Of a stretch of DNA of 64,000 bases, positions 1 to 8,454 are shown one piece after another; the first letter of the stretch is position 1, and each line of letters opens with the position of its first letter. The stretch lies in NCBI RefSeq assembly GCF_014297285.1, contig NZ_JACOQI010000014.1, forward strand, positions 1-64,000, written 5' to 3'. Both the position numbers and the translations under genes were made by a program. Source of the DNA: Dysosmobacter segnis. Lineage in GTDB: Bacteria > Bacillota > Clostridia > Oscillospirales > Oscillospiraceae. A model generated the notes under the pieces. The model was not told the origin of the DNA. It searched no databases and worked only from the letters and a program-made list of their open reading frames with translations.

Positions 1-2603
1 GTCAGGGTGTCCAGCTCATAGCCGCTGTCGGGCTTGACGGTGATGGTCACGGTATCGCCCTTGGAGGCGCTCTTGGGGCTGACGGTCACATCGCCGTGCT
101 TGACAGAGGGCGCGGAGACGTCATAGCGTCTGGAGGAAGAGCTGGAACCGCCGGAGGAGGAATGAGAGGGGGCCGTATAAGCAAATGCGAATGCACCGGT
201 ATAACCAGCCACAGAGGTGACCGCTGCATTGGCTTCCACGGTGTAACTGCCGGAGACAATCTTTCCGGTATGGGTATGGTCGTTAGCATCCAAAGTAAAT
301 GCTACGGTGCGGGATACGGTCACAGCCTCCGCACAATCTGTTTCCAGCTTGATGGTCTTACCGCTGTCAACATTAGCCACAGCCTCAGCCAAGGTAGGAT
401 ACATCACACCATCGATAGATGCAACAGCGGAGGAAATCACAAAGGGGCTAAAACCATTGGTAGTAAAGGTCAAATACAGTTTACCACCGTCCGCAGTAAC
501 TTTACCGGTGTAATATTCCACGGTTCCATTGTCTTTGATGTGCTTAATACTCAGTTTGTCATTGGCATTAGCAAATCCCGTCGGCAATTCCATCGTAACA
601 ACAGTCGGGGCAGTAATCGTCAGATTTTGATAATTCTGCACAACCTGTGCATTTTTAGAGCTACCAGACAGTTCGATGTCATCTGCTTTATCAGCAGTAG
701 ATGCTACAATGCGATACTGCGGAGTGATTTCCAACGCCAGTTCTTTATTTCCGGTAGTATCAGTGTAAGCAGTCGGAGTTACCTTCAAGGAGACCTGAAC
801 GTACAGTTTAGCGTTAGTGCGATCTACTTCCGTCGCATTTGCAATCAAGGCAGCTGCCTTTTCGGCATTAATCTGCTGAGATTGAGCGTTTGCTGCTGCG
901 CCGAGAGTCGGTGCGGAAACAGTCTTAGCTGCATTTTCAACCTTCTGCTTATCTTCCTTGGAAATGGAGTCACTTACCGTAACTTCCGGGTCTGCAACAT
1001 CAGGCTTAACTGTGATGTTGCCAGTGTCCGTTTTCTCGGTCACCATGTAATCGTAGCCGGACTTATCACTGGTTACAGAAATATAGCCGTCTGCAACAAA
1101 GTTTGTGCCTGCACCCTCAGCCTTAGTATTAGCAGGGTTAAAGTATGCGAAATAGCCGCCAGTAACAGTAACCTTAGCCGTTTTATTCTTATAATTGCCA
1201 TCATAGCAGTTAATCGTTACATCATAAGGACCCTGTACACCGTTACTATTCAGCTGCTGAATCGAATAATTACCGCCTTGAATATTAACTTCGCCCTGAT
1301 AAATGTATACCGCAGTAACATTGCCAATAACTGTACCGTTTTCAACGGTCAGTTTTGCAGTTTTTTCCTGTGTATCCAGTGCATAGCAATCATCTACTCT
1401 TGCCTTGAGTGTACCATCACCGGTAATGGTCAGATTGCCGTTCTCCCGAACAGAAATCAGCGACCAAGCATTCGACTTGCTATCCCACAAATCCTTTGTG
1501 TTGTAGATAGTTTTGCCTGCCATGTCCAACGTTACAGTCTTGTTCGCAACAGTAACCGTATTACCAAGGTCAACATCCTTCAGCAGCTTGATCGTATCGT
1601 TGTCCTTAGCATCGTTAATAGCATTCTGCAAGGAAACGAATGTCTTTTCACCATTCTGTGCAACTGCATCGGAATCGGGCACTACACCATAGGCGTTGCC
1701 AACCATTTCAATCTTACAATCCTTTGCCAGATATGCAGTCGGGTCGGAGATGAAATAGCCGCCGGAGATGGAAATATTGAAATCCTCCGGCGCAACACCA
1801 TCATTGTTATTGCTGTCTACAAATGTAGTGTCAAAGTTACCGTTGGCAATAGTGAGTCTTGCCTTGTCCTTCCAATTAGAATCAGAAGGAACTCGACTAT
1901 GTGCACCATACTCAATCTTTCCGGTCACAGAACCGGTAAAATCGTCTCCAAAGGTCACGGACACACCGTCATCATAGAGTCCGTTCTTATCCATTCCATA
2001 CCACAGGTCGAATGCGACTTTTCCACCAGCAGCCTTGATGACAGTATTACCCTTAGCGGTCAAAGAACCAAAGTTATTGCTGATAACATAGCTAATATTG
2101 CTGTTCGCACTGGTATCCAGCGTCACATTCTCCAGCGTAAGGTTACAATAATTCTGAATCAAAATACCGCCATTTGGCAGGCTATCCGCTCCGGTTACAC
2201 TGTTAAGAGTGCCGTTCTTAAATGTGACCTTGGAACCTTTCAATAACTGAAAACCATTCGTTTCAGTGTTGGGAGACCCAACAGTCGGCTTATTGACGGT
2301 ATAAGTATTGCCATTTAAATTGAATACGATATTCTTGTCCGCAACTACTTTAATACCACTTCCAGTATAGTCTTTCAACAAAACAATCTCAGTTTCAGTC
2401 TTGTTCGTCGGAACCGCGTCAACAGCCTCAGCCAGCGTCGCATACTGTTTATCGCCGATCTGAGCAACCTTGGTCTCCACAGGTGCTTCCACCGGCGCAG
2501 ATCCGCCGCCCTCGCTCGGCGTCTCGTCCGCCATTGCCGCTGTCGGCAGCAGCGTCAAGGCCATTGCCAGCGTCAGCAAAATTGATAGAAATTTTCGTTT
2601 CAT
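1..2603 (-). CDS. Secreted cell-surface protein with pectate-lyase-like repeats, 3' end cut off by window
   Basis: Reading the minus strand from the ATG at 2601-2603 gives an open frame of 867 codons that runs off the window. A GGGAGG ribosome site lies 7 bases upstream. Residues 1-26 are a signal peptide (MKRKFLSILLTLAMALTLLP, then an Ala-x-Ala site). There follow two copies of a motif like IGDKQYATLAEAVDAV, typical of surface proteins with right-handed beta-helix folds, and many short beta-strand repeats with Asn/Gly turns (for example LTVENGTVIGN). Near the window edge a Ser/Gly linker (SSGGSSSSSRR) leads into a Gly-Asp-Val repeat (KHGDVTVSPKSASKGDTV) that usually precedes C-terminal SLH anchors; those would lie outside the window. 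Probable role: adhesin or wall-attached surface protein. The function is inferred from architecture only. Confidence 0.85.
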   Translation of the reverse strand, partial: MKRKFLSILLTLAMALTLLPTAAMADETPSEGGGSAPVEAPVETKVAQIGDKQYATLAEAVDAVPTNKTETEIVLLKDYTGSGIKVVADKNIVFNLNGNTYTVNKPTVGSPNTETNGFQLLKGSKVTFKNGTLNSVTGADSLPNGGILIQNYCNLTLENVTLDTSANSNISYVISNNFGSLTAKGNTVIKAAGGKVAFDLWYGMDKNGLYDDGVSVTFGDDFTGSVTGKIEYGAHSRVPSDSNWKDKARLTIANGNFDTTFVDSNNNDGVAPEDFNISISGGYFISDPTAYLAKDCKIEMVGNAYGVVPDSDAVAQNGEKTFVSLQNAINDAKDNDTIKLLKDVDLGNTVTVANKTVTLDMAGKTIYNTKDLWDSKSNAWSLISVRENGNLTITGDGTLKARVDDCYALDTQEKTAKLTVENGTVIGNVTAVYIYQGEVNIQGGNYSIQQLNSNGVQGPYDVTINCYDGNYKNKTAKVTVTGGYFAYFNPANTKAEGAGTNFVADGYISVTSDKSGYDYMVTEKTDTGNITVKPDVADPEVTVSDSISKEDKQKVENAAKTVSAPTLGAAANAQSQQINAEKAAALIANATEVDRTNAKLYVQVSLKVTPTAYTDTTGNKELALEITPQYRIVASTADKADDIELSGSSKNAQVVQNYQNLTITAPTVVTMELPTGFANANDKLSIKHIKDNGTVEYYTGKVTADGGKLYLTFTTNGFSPFVISSAVASIDGVMYPTLAEAVANVDSGKTIKLETDCAEAVTVSRTVAFTLDANDHTHTGKIVSGSYTVEANAAVTSVAGYTGAFAFAYTAPSHSSSGGSSSSSRRYDVSAPSVKHGDVTVSPKSASKGDTVTITVKPDSGYELDTL

Positions 2604-2668
2604 ACTGTATCCTCCCATGAGTATAAAATATGTGCCCCGCTACCGCTGCAGGGCTGATAGATACCTAT

Positions 2669-2697
2669 AGCATACTCCCCCCGCCCGGAATATGCAA
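2669..2697 (-). promoter_or_regulatory. SigA-type promoter for the surface-protein gene
   Basis: On the minus strand TTGCAT (2692-2697) and TATGCT (2669-2674) are separated by 17 bases, about 65 bases upstream of the start codon at 2603. Confidence 0.6.
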
Positions 2698-2810
2698 GTA
2701 CCCTACCGGGTAAATATAGGAAAATTCCTGTGAAGCTGTCCGAAAAAGCAGAAAAACAGCGGGAGTGCTGACCGGAAGTCACCTCCGCGGCAAAGTCCCG
2801 TCGATTTTCA

Positions 2811-2839
2811 TTGCCATACCGATGGAACCGTGGTATACT
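2811..2839 (+). promoter_or_regulatory. SigA-type promoter for the Lar-like gene
   Basis: TTGCCA (2811-2816) and TATACT (2834-2839) are 17 bases apart, with a strong AAGGAG ribosome site a further 25 bases downstream. Confidence 0.7.
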
Positions 2840-2876
2840 ATTCCCGTTGAAAAAACAAAACGAAGGAGAGATGACC

Positions 2877-3101
2877 ATGGATCCCATCAACGAGATCGAA
2901 CTGGAGGACTGCCCCGTATGCCGCGGCGCCGGTTATATTGAGGACGAGCAGGGCTGGTGCATGTATGCGTGCTGCCTGAACTGCGGCACGGAGACCGCCC
3001 ACGTCAGCTACAAGACGCCGGAGGAGCGGCTGGAGGCCGCCCGTCAGGCTGCCTACCTGTGGAACATCGGCAAGGTGATCCACAACGGCATGTGTGACTG
3101 A
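2877..3101 (+). CDS. Small zinc-ribbon protein, Lar (restriction alleviation)-like
   Basis: A 74-residue protein with two Cys pairs (CPVCRGAG and CLNCGTE) followed by a helix ending in AAYLWNIGK. This CPxCG...CxxCG...A..WN layout matches the Lar/restriction-alleviation family of zinc-ribbon proteins, which are common on phages and mobile elements and often of unknown function in Firmicutes. The ATG at 2877 is preferred to the one at 2871 because AGGAG lies 8 bases before it and only 2 before the other. It is a single gene between its own promoter and a strong terminator. An anti-restriction role is only a family-level guess. Confidence 0.7.
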   Translation: MDPINEIELEDCPVCRGAGYIEDEQGWCMYACCLNCGTETAHVSYKTPEERLEAARQAAYLWNIGKVIHNGMCD

Positions 3102-3110
3102 TTCCCACGC

Positions 3111-3146
3111 AAAAAACGCGCAAGTGAACGCACTTGCGCGTTTTTC
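3111..3146 (+). terminator. Rho-independent terminator after the Lar-like gene
   Basis: A perfect 10-bp stem (3117-3126 with 3131-3140, loop AACG) is flanked by an A-run at 3111-3116 and a T-run from 3141, so it could act in both directions. Confidence 0.85.
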
Positions 3147-3192
3147 CTTTGGCTGATACAATACAGAAAAAAGCTTCCGGGAGGAACACAGT

Positions 3193-3603
3193 ATGATTCG
3201 TGAGATCTGCAGGGATGAGACGTTTCTCTCCCAGAAGGCCGCCCCCGCCACGGCGGATGATCTGGCCACAGCCCAGGACCTGCTGGACACCCTGACCGCC
3301 CACAAGGACGGCTGCGTGGGCATGGCGGCCAACATGATCGGCGTGAATAAGCGCATCATCGCCTTTGACAACGAGGGGACGTACATGGTGATGTTCAATC
3401 CCGTCATCGTCCGGCAGTCCGGGCCGTATGAGGCCGAGGAGGGCTGCCTCTCCCTCGCCGGCGTCCGGAAAACGAAGCGGTTCCAGACCATCAAGGTCCA
3501 GTGGCAAAATGAAAAATTCCAGACCCGGCTGAAAACCTTCACCGGCTGGACGGCGGAGATCATCCAGCACGAGATCGACCACTGCGAGGGGATTTTGATA
3601 TGA
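3193..3603 (+). CDS. def: Peptide deformylase-like metalloprotein with altered motif 1
   Basis: A 136-residue protein of deformylase size. It keeps motif 2 (EGCLS, metal-binding Cys) and motif 3 (HEIDH, two metal His and the catalytic Glu). Motif 1, normally GxGLAAxQ, reads VGMAANMIG, so the conserved Gln that stabilises the oxyanion is replaced by Met. Homologues with this AANMIG signature occur in Clostridia and lactobacilli beside a canonical enzyme. It may still remove N-formyl groups but with changed activity. GGGAGG lies 8 bases upstream of the ATG. A weak promoter (TTGCGC 3134-3139, TACAAT 3157-3162) can be read just upstream. The stop overlaps the start of the next gene by 4 bases (ATGA), so the two are translationally coupled. 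Confidence 0.85.
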   Translation: MIREICRDETFLSQKAAPATADDLATAQDLLDTLTAHKDGCVGMAANMIGVNKRIIAFDNEGTYMVMFNPVIVRQSGPYEAEEGCLSLAGVRKTKRFQTIKVQWQNEKFQTRLKTFTGWTAEIIQHEIDHCEGILI

Positions 3604-4349
3604 TTCTTTACTTTTCCGGCACCGGGAACAGCGGCTACGCGGCCCGGCGCATTGCCGACGGGCTGGGCGAGCCGCTGCTGTGCCTGAACGACCGCATCAA
3701 GGCCGGGGACACCGCCCCGGTGGAGACTGGGGAGCGGCTGGTGATCGTCACGCCCACCTACGCCTGGCGGATCCCCCGCATCGTGGAGGACTGGCTGCTG
3801 CACACGGAGCTGGCCGAGGCAAAGCAGGCGTGGTTCGTCATGACCTGCGGCAGCGAGATCGGCGATGCCGACCGGTACAACCGCCGTCTCTGTCAGGCGA
3901 AGGGCCTTACCTGCATGGGCACGGCGCAGCTCGTCATGCCGGAGAACTACATTGCCATGTTCAACGCCCCTCAGGTGGAGGAAGCCCGGCAGATCGTGGC
4001 CAGAGCGGAGCCGGACATTGACAATGCGATCGCCGCCGTCCGGGAAAACCGGGCCTTTCCCCCGTCCCGGAGGAAGCTCTATGACCGCTTCATGAGCGGG
4101 CCGGTGAATCCCATCTTCTATTCCTGCTTCGTGAAGGCAGCCGCCTTCACCGTTGGGGACACCTGCACCGGCTGCGGCCAGTGCGTCTGGCGCTGCCCCA
4201 CCAACAACATCACCCTGCAAACCGGGAAGCCCGTCTGGGGGCAGAACTGCACCCACTGCATGGCCTGCATCTGCTACTGCCCCGCGGAGGCCATCGAGTA
4301 CGGAAAAAAGAGCCTTGGCAAGCCCCGGTATCACTTTGAAGCGCTGTGA
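3600..4349 (+). CDS. EFR1-family flavodoxin/ferredoxin fusion protein
   Basis: A 249-residue protein. The N-terminus is a flavodoxin-like FMN fold with the phosphate loop FSGTGNSGY at residues 5-13. The C-terminus carries two 4Fe-4S motifs, CTGCGQCVWRCP and CTHCMACICYCP. This is the layout of EFR1-family ferrodoxins, cytoplasmic electron carriers widespread in anaerobic Clostridia. The electron donor and acceptor are unknown. It overlaps the deformylase-like gene by 4 bases, forming a two-gene operon that ends at the hairpin at 4375. Confidence 0.88.
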   Translation: MILYFSGTGNSGYAARRIADGLGEPLLCLNDRIKAGDTAPVETGERLVIVTPTYAWRIPRIVEDWLLHTELAEAKQAWFVMTCGSEIGDADRYNRRLCQAKGLTCMGTAQLVMPENYIAMFNAPQVEEARQIVARAEPDIDNAIAAVRENRAFPPSRRKLYDRFMSGPVNPIFYSCFVKAAAFTVGDTCTGCGQCVWRCPTNNITLQTGKPVWGQNCTHCMACICYCPAEAIEYGKKSLGKPRYHFEAL

Positions 4350-4374
4350 GGGGCTTCTGGACACGCAATTGCAG

Positions 4375-4411
4375 ACTATGTGCAGGGCAGCCGCCCTGCG
4401 CATAGTTTTTG
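4375..4411 (+). terminator. Rho-independent terminator after the EFR1 gene
   Basis: A 14-bp stem (4375-4388 with 4393-4406, one mismatch) is followed by five Ts from 4406. Confidence 0.8.
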
Positions 4412-4430
4412 TTGGAACGAAGAGGCTATA

Positions 4431-4450
4431 TTTAAGAGGTTTTGATCTCG
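4431..4450 (+). repeat. Isolated copy of the replication iteron
   Basis: The 20 bases TTTAAGAGGTTTTGATCTCG match the iteron consensus of the origin region near 54.4-55.5 kb (TTTACGAGGTTTTGATCTCG) at all but one position. The copy lies between the EFR1 terminator and the MerR gene, about 50 kb from the main array. Confidence 0.85.
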
Positions 4451-4614
4451 CTTTTTCGCGCACTGCCGCCTCCGGTGCGAGTGGAGAAAATTGCGGCAGT
4501 TTCCCACGGCAGCCAAACTTTTCCCTTGCATTTTTGCTCATTTTTTGTAATATTAAATCGTACGCCACCCACCGATATACAGCAGGAGAACTCTTTTTGA
4601 CTCCGAGGTTTTTT

Positions 4615-5382
4615 ATGAAACGCGATGACAAGCTGTTTTCCATTGGCGAGATTGCCAAGGCATTGGGCGTGACCCGCCGCATCATCCTTCACTATGAGGA
4701 ACGGGGGCTGATCGAACCGGATAAGCGGGATGACGCCACCAACAACCGCTACTATACCATTGATACCTTTACCAAGCTGCGGAGCATCCGCAGTCTGCAG
4801 AATCTGGGACTGACGCTGGATGAGATCCGGGATTACTACAACGATTCCACGGATCTGATGCCGCTCATTCGCCGGATGGAGGAAATGCGGGACCAGCTGA
4901 ATCTCAACATCGAAAAGCTGTACGAGCGGGCCAAGGTATCCTCCGCTCAGGTCAAGGAGCTGGAGCTGCCGCAGCAGCTCATATACCGCCGCACCTACCG
5001 CAGCGATAACGTGGCGGACAAGACCGTTCTGCTCCGCAACACGGCTTTGGAGGCCATGCGGGCCCACGGTACGGATATCACCCGGCGGATGTACTTCATC
5101 CAATTCCCTATCGACCGCCCGGCCGAGGTGTCCTTCTGCGTGGCCGTTCCCCCGGGCAGTGAGGGAGAATATGTGGAGACCGCAGCGCCTATGCGGGCCA
5201 TCTGCATCTATCACCACGGTGCGTATGAGGAGCTCCCCGCCGTGGGCCGCCAGCTTCTGGACTACGCCAAGGAGCACGGCCTGACGCCGCAGGGCATCCT
5301 GCGCCATACCTATCTGGAGGGGCCGCCCCAGCATAAGGACCCCGCAAAGTTCATCACTCAGGTCATCCTGCCAATCGTGTAA
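4615..5382 (+). CDS. MerR-family regulator with GyrI-like effector domain
   Basis: A 255-residue protein. Residues about 6-75 form a MerR winged helix (FSIGEIAKALGVTRRIILHY, then the NRYYT wing), followed by a coiled coil (about 80-120) and a C-terminal GyrI-like/BmrR-type ligand-binding domain. Such proteins bind hydrophobic or cationic drugs and activate efflux genes by untwisting promoters with long spacers. GAGG lies 6 bases before the ATG. The gene stands alone; no efflux gene follows, so its target is unknown. An iteron copy lies about 165 bases upstream in what should be its promoter region. Confidence 0.85.
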   Translation: MKRDDKLFSIGEIAKALGVTRRIILHYEERGLIEPDKRDDATNNRYYTIDTFTKLRSIRSLQNLGLTLDEIRDYYNDSTDLMPLIRRMEEMRDQLNLNIEKLYERAKVSSAQVKELELPQQLIYRRTYRSDNVADKTVLLRNTALEAMRAHGTDITRRMYFIQFPIDRPAEVSFCVAVPPGSEGEYVETAAPMRAICIYHHGAYEELPAVGRQLLDYAKEHGLTPQGILRHTYLEGPPQHKDPAKFITQVILPIV

Positions 5383-5457
5383 TGGTATTTCGCACAGCGC
5401 CTATCTCCATACCCGCCAGAGTTGTCTCCGGCGGGCACCGTAAAATCAGGCTTCCGC

Positions 5458-5488
5458 AAGGGCCGGCGGTTTTGAACCGCCGGCCCTT
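5458..5488 (+). terminator. GC-rich hairpin downstream of the MerR gene
   Basis: A perfect 14-bp inverted repeat (arms from AAGGGCCGG to CCGGCCCTT) about 75 bases after the stop codon. It lacks a strong T-run, so termination is probable but not certain. Confidence 0.55.
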
Positions 5489-5679
5489 GTATCGGATCTG
5501 CGCAAAAAAGCGCGGCTCCCGCTGGCTGTGATCCCGCATCTCTGCATATCCGAACGCCCAATCCGGCCGAGGCAGGACGGCGCATTTCCCGCGTATTTAT
5601 TTTGCACGAAATTGAAAAACCTCCCGCTCTTTTTTCTGCTGCAACTCTTACAAAAGATGAAATGCGGGCAAAAAAGCTG

Positions 5680-5708
5680 TTGACATTTGGTTTTCACCTT
5701 GCTATGAT
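5680..5708 (+). promoter_or_regulatory. Consensus SigA promoter of the T-box operon
   Basis: TTGACA (5680-5685) and TATGAT (5703-5708) are separated by 17 bases, immediately before the T-box leader. Confidence 0.85.
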
Positions 5709-5721
5709 GCAACCAACAAAA

Positions 5722-5998
5722 ACGCGATGACACAGAGTAGTAAGCAGGGCGATCCTCTCAGAGAAGTGCCGGTTGGTGCGAGGCACAGCGCGATCAAGCT
5801 GCCGAACTGGCTGTACAGCGGCTGCGTCGAATTGAAAGTAGATGCAGACGGGAGCTCCCGTTACAGTAGCAGGGATATGATGGTATCCCGTTGAGTGTGT
5901 TTCCAATACAGGAAACAAAGAAGAGTGGTACCGCGGAGGGTTTTCTACCTTTCGTCTCTTCTGCCAACCGGCAGGAGCGACGAAAGGTTTTTTGTTTT
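5722..5998 (+). promoter_or_regulatory. T-box riboswitch, probably tRNA-Leu (CUG) responsive
   Basis: The leader has the conserved T-box sequence AGAGTGGTACCGCGGAG (5922-5938) followed by a terminator (ACCTTTCGTC 5947-5956 with GACGAAAGGT 5979-5988, then a T-run). In stem I the AGTA half of the loop-E motif (5736-5739) faces GAA (5804-5806); helices ACAG/CTGT (5732-5735 with 5811-5814) and GCAG/CTGC (5744-5747 with 5799-5802) close an 8+8 nt specifier loop. The triplet after GAA is CTG (5807-5809, Leu); a frame one base later would read TGG (Trp). The antiterminator bulge is TGGT, pairing with an A discriminator base, as in tRNA-Leu; bacterial tRNA-Trp has G. Leu is therefore favoured. The RNA should let transcription of the transporter gene proceed when that tRNA is uncharged. 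Confidence 0.92.
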
Positions 5999-6039
5999 TC
6001 CTGCCAACCATCGGACAACATTTGCAGGAGGAAGAAATC

Positions 6040-7266
6040 ATGAAAACCAACACCAAAGTCCCCAAGACGCCCTTCTTTGCCGCTTTTTCCGTCGGTGCGG
6101 TCCTGTTCTCCGCCCACGCAGGCGGCGGCTTCGCCACCGGCAACCAGGCCAACACCTATTACGTGGGTCTGGGCTGGACCGGCATCATCTCCGCCATCGC
6201 AGCCATGCTGCTTTTGACCCTTACCATGCGGGAGGCCATGATCATGTACAACTCCCGTGGCCTGACGAGCTACAAGCAGCTTTTTGAAACGCTGTATCAT
6301 CCCTTTGACAAGATCGAATGGGCCTTCGAGGTATTCTTCTACATCATGGTGCTGATGGCCGTCGCCGCCGCCATCTCCGGCGCAGCCTCCGCCCTGAACA
6401 ACTACTTCACCATCAACTATTACATTGGCGTTGCCATTGTCGGCGTCGTCGTCCTGATGCTCACCATCTTCGGCGCAGGCATCGTCCGGGCCGCCTCCAC
6501 CTACATGGGCATGGCCATTCTGGTCACCGCCATCAGCATCTATGTCATCGGCATCTTCAAGAGCGACAGCAGCATCTTCTCCGTCCTCGCCGCCGACTTT
6601 GAGACTACCGGCTTCATGAATATGCCCAAGGCCATCCTCAACGCCTTTACCTACGCCGGTTTCCAGTGCGTGACCCTCCCCACCATGATCGCCTGCGGCA
6701 CCACCATGAAGAACAAGCCGGGCTGCGCTAAGGCCATGTGGATCTCCTTCGTGATGAACGCCGTCGCCCTGGTCCTCTCCGTGTTCATGCTCATGAGCTG
6801 GCAGAGCGTTTACACTGCCGTGGAGGGCGGCTCCACCATCCCCACCCTCACTGTCTGCAAGATCATCGGCATCCCCGCTATGGTGGCCGTTTACGGCACC
6901 TGCCTGCTCCTCTGCCTCATCTCCACCGGCGTGACCACCATCTTCGGATTTGTGGCCCGGTTTGAAAAGCTTCCCGTGTTCAGCGGCATCCAGTCCGCCC
7001 CGGTCCGCAGCGCCATCGTTTCCGCGTTCATCATCGTCCTCTCCATGACCATCTCCATGGCCGGCCTCACCAACATCATCAAGTACGGCTACGGCTACTG
7101 CGGCTATCTGGGCATCGCCGTTGTGGTGGTCCCCTTCCTGACCGTTGGCGTATACAAGAACCGTAAATACTGCAAGGAGCACGCCTTCGCCAATGCCAAC
7201 GCCGAGGAGGAAGCCACTCCCGCCGTTCGCAGCAGCGTCCGTGCCAATCCGGTGACCGCAGACTGA
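6040..7266 (+). CDS. YkvI-family membrane transporter (T-box regulated)
   Basis: A 408-residue integral membrane protein with about ten hydrophobic helices and an N-terminal Gly-rich segment (AHAGGGFATGNQ) typical of the YkvI/COG3949 family, which shares the LeuT fold with amino-acid transporters. The C-terminal 35 residues are hydrophilic and cytosolic. Expression is governed by the T-box just upstream, so the substrate is very likely an amino acid or a related metabolite; the specifier points to leucine. AGGAGGAAG lies 5 bases before the ATG. A dehydrogenase gene follows after 41 bases in the same transcript. The exact substrate and direction of transport cannot be read from the sequence. 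Confidence 0.82.
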   Translation: MKTNTKVPKTPFFAAFSVGAVLFSAHAGGGFATGNQANTYYVGLGWTGIISAIAAMLLLTLTMREAMIMYNSRGLTSYKQLFETLYHPFDKIEWAFEVFFYIMVLMAVAAAISGAASALNNYFTINYYIGVAIVGVVVLMLTIFGAGIVRAASTYMGMAILVTAISIYVIGIFKSDSSIFSVLAADFETTGFMNMPKAILNAFTYAGFQCVTLPTMIACGTTMKNKPGCAKAMWISFVMNAVALVLSVFMLMSWQSVYTAVEGGSTIPTLTVCKIIGIPAMVAVYGTCLLLCLISTGVTTIFGFVARFEKLPVFSGIQSAPVRSAIVSAFIIVLSMTISMAGLTNIIKYGYGYCGYLGIAVVVVPFLTVGVYKNRKYCKEHAFANANAEEEATPAVRSSVRANPVTAD

Positions 7267-7307
7267 GCCCGTCTCATCAACCAAGCGTTTTTTAAGAGGT
7301 GTTTATT

Positions 7308-8369
7308 ATGCAAAAAGCTCTTTTTCCGGGATATACCGTAGGCCCTGACGCCTATGAGGATATTGTCAATATCTGCTCCGCCTATGGCAAAAAGGCCGCC
7401 ATCATCGGCGGCAGGAAGGCGCTGGCCGCTGCGGAGCCTCAGATCCGCAAGGCGGTGGAAGGCTCCGGCATTGAGATCACCGGCACCTTCTGGTACGGCG
7501 GCGAGGCCTCCCGCGAAAACATGGATATGCTCCGGCCTCAGGTGGCGGACGCCGACATGATCTTCGCGGTGGGCGGCGGCAAGGCCATCGACACCTGCAA
7601 GGTGCTGGCTCACGAGACCAACCGGCCCTTCTTCACCTTCCCCACCATCGCCTCCACCTGCGCCTCCTGCACCAGTTTGGGCATCGTGTACCATCCCGAT
7701 GGCAGCCTGCGGGAATACTCCTTCTCCAAGATCCCGCCCAACCACATTTTCATCAACACGGAGATCATCGCCAACGCCCCGGCCCGCTACCTGTGGGCCG
7801 GCATGGGGGATACCATGGCCAAGCACTATGAGTGTACCATTTCCTCCCGCAACGATGTGCCCGCCCACTCCGACGCTATGGGCATCGCCCTCAGCTCCAT
7901 GTGCGCCGCCCCCATCCTCCGCTGGGGCAAGCAGGCCATGGCGGACTGCGAGGCCCACAGGGTCACCCCGGAGCTGACGGAGATCATCGAGGCCATCATC
8001 ATTTCCACCGGCTATGTCTCCAACTTCGTTCAGGTGGACTACACCACCGGCATGGCCCACGCCATGTACAACGGCTTTACCATCCTGCCCTCCACAGAGG
8101 AATACCACCATCTCCACGGCGAGGTGGTCTCCTACGGCATCCTGGTCATGCTCACCGCCGACAAGCAGTACGCGGAGCGGGACCGGCTGCTGGCCTTCAA
8201 CCGCTCCATCGGCCTGCCCACCCATCTGGCGGACATCCACGCCAGACCGGAGGACCTGCCCGCCGTGACGGAAAAGGCGCTGGCGGGCATCGACGTTCGG
8301 GTCTGGCCCTACCCCGTCGCCCAGCAAATGCTGATCGACGCGGTGATGGAGCTGGAGCAGGTCGGCTGA
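7308..8369 (+). CDS. Iron-containing alcohol/glycerol dehydrogenase family protein
   Basis: A 353-residue protein of the GldA-like group III metal-dependent dehydrogenases. Visible features: the nucleotide-binding GGGKAID motif near residue 88, the substrate-pocket motif PTIASTCAS, and the metal ligands in GMGDTMAKHYE (Asp), GMAHAMYNG (His) and HHLHGEVVSYG (His). Expected reaction: NAD(P)-dependent oxidation or reduction of a small polyol or hydroxy compound in the cytoplasm. Pairing with an amino-acid-type transporter under a T-box suggests a substrate derived from amino-acid catabolism rather than glycerol; this is inference. AAGAGGTG precedes the ATG by 6 bases. It ends about 40 bases before a terminator shared with purF. 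Confidence 0.85.
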   Translation: MQKALFPGYTVGPDAYEDIVNICSAYGKKAAIIGGRKALAAAEPQIRKAVEGSGIEITGTFWYGGEASRENMDMLRPQVADADMIFAVGGGKAIDTCKVLAHETNRPFFTFPTIASTCASCTSLGIVYHPDGSLREYSFSKIPPNHIFINTEIIANAPARYLWAGMGDTMAKHYECTISSRNDVPAHSDAMGIALSSMCAAPILRWGKQAMADCEAHRVTPELTEIIEAIIISTGYVSNFVQVDYTTGMAHAMYNGFTILPSTEEYHHLHGEVVSYGILVMLTADKQYAERDRLLAFNRSIGLPTHLADIHARPEDLPAVTEKALAGIDVRVWPYPVAQQMLIDAVMELEQVG

Positions 8370-8410
8370 CCCGGCAAGGCGAACCGTTTCCGTCAGAAAA
8401 AGTCAGAAAA

Positions 8411-8454
8411 ACCCCCGGAGCAAACGGTCTTGATCGACCTGTTGCTCCAGGGGT
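8411..8454 (-). terminator. Terminator between convergent dehydrogenase and purF genes
   Basis: A 13-bp stem with one mismatch (8411-8423 with 8442-8454). On the minus strand it is followed by five Ts, so it mainly serves purF. Confidence 0.75.

Noticed and set aside
96..2246. Long plus-strand open frame of 716 codons
   Set aside because: It is the antisense of the secreted surface-protein gene, which has a signal peptide, ribosome site and promoter on the minus strand. The antisense product is Cys- and Ile-rich without any domain.
2838..4685. Minus-strand open frame of 615 codons across the deformylase and EFR1 genes
   Set aside because: It covers three well-supported plus-strand genes and two terminators; the composition is that of a shadow of GC-rich codons.
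5804..5810. Tryptophan (TGG) as T-box specifier
   Set aside because: Possible by position, but the T-box bulge TGGT needs an A discriminator, while bacterial tRNA-Trp has G; CTG directly after GAA fits better.
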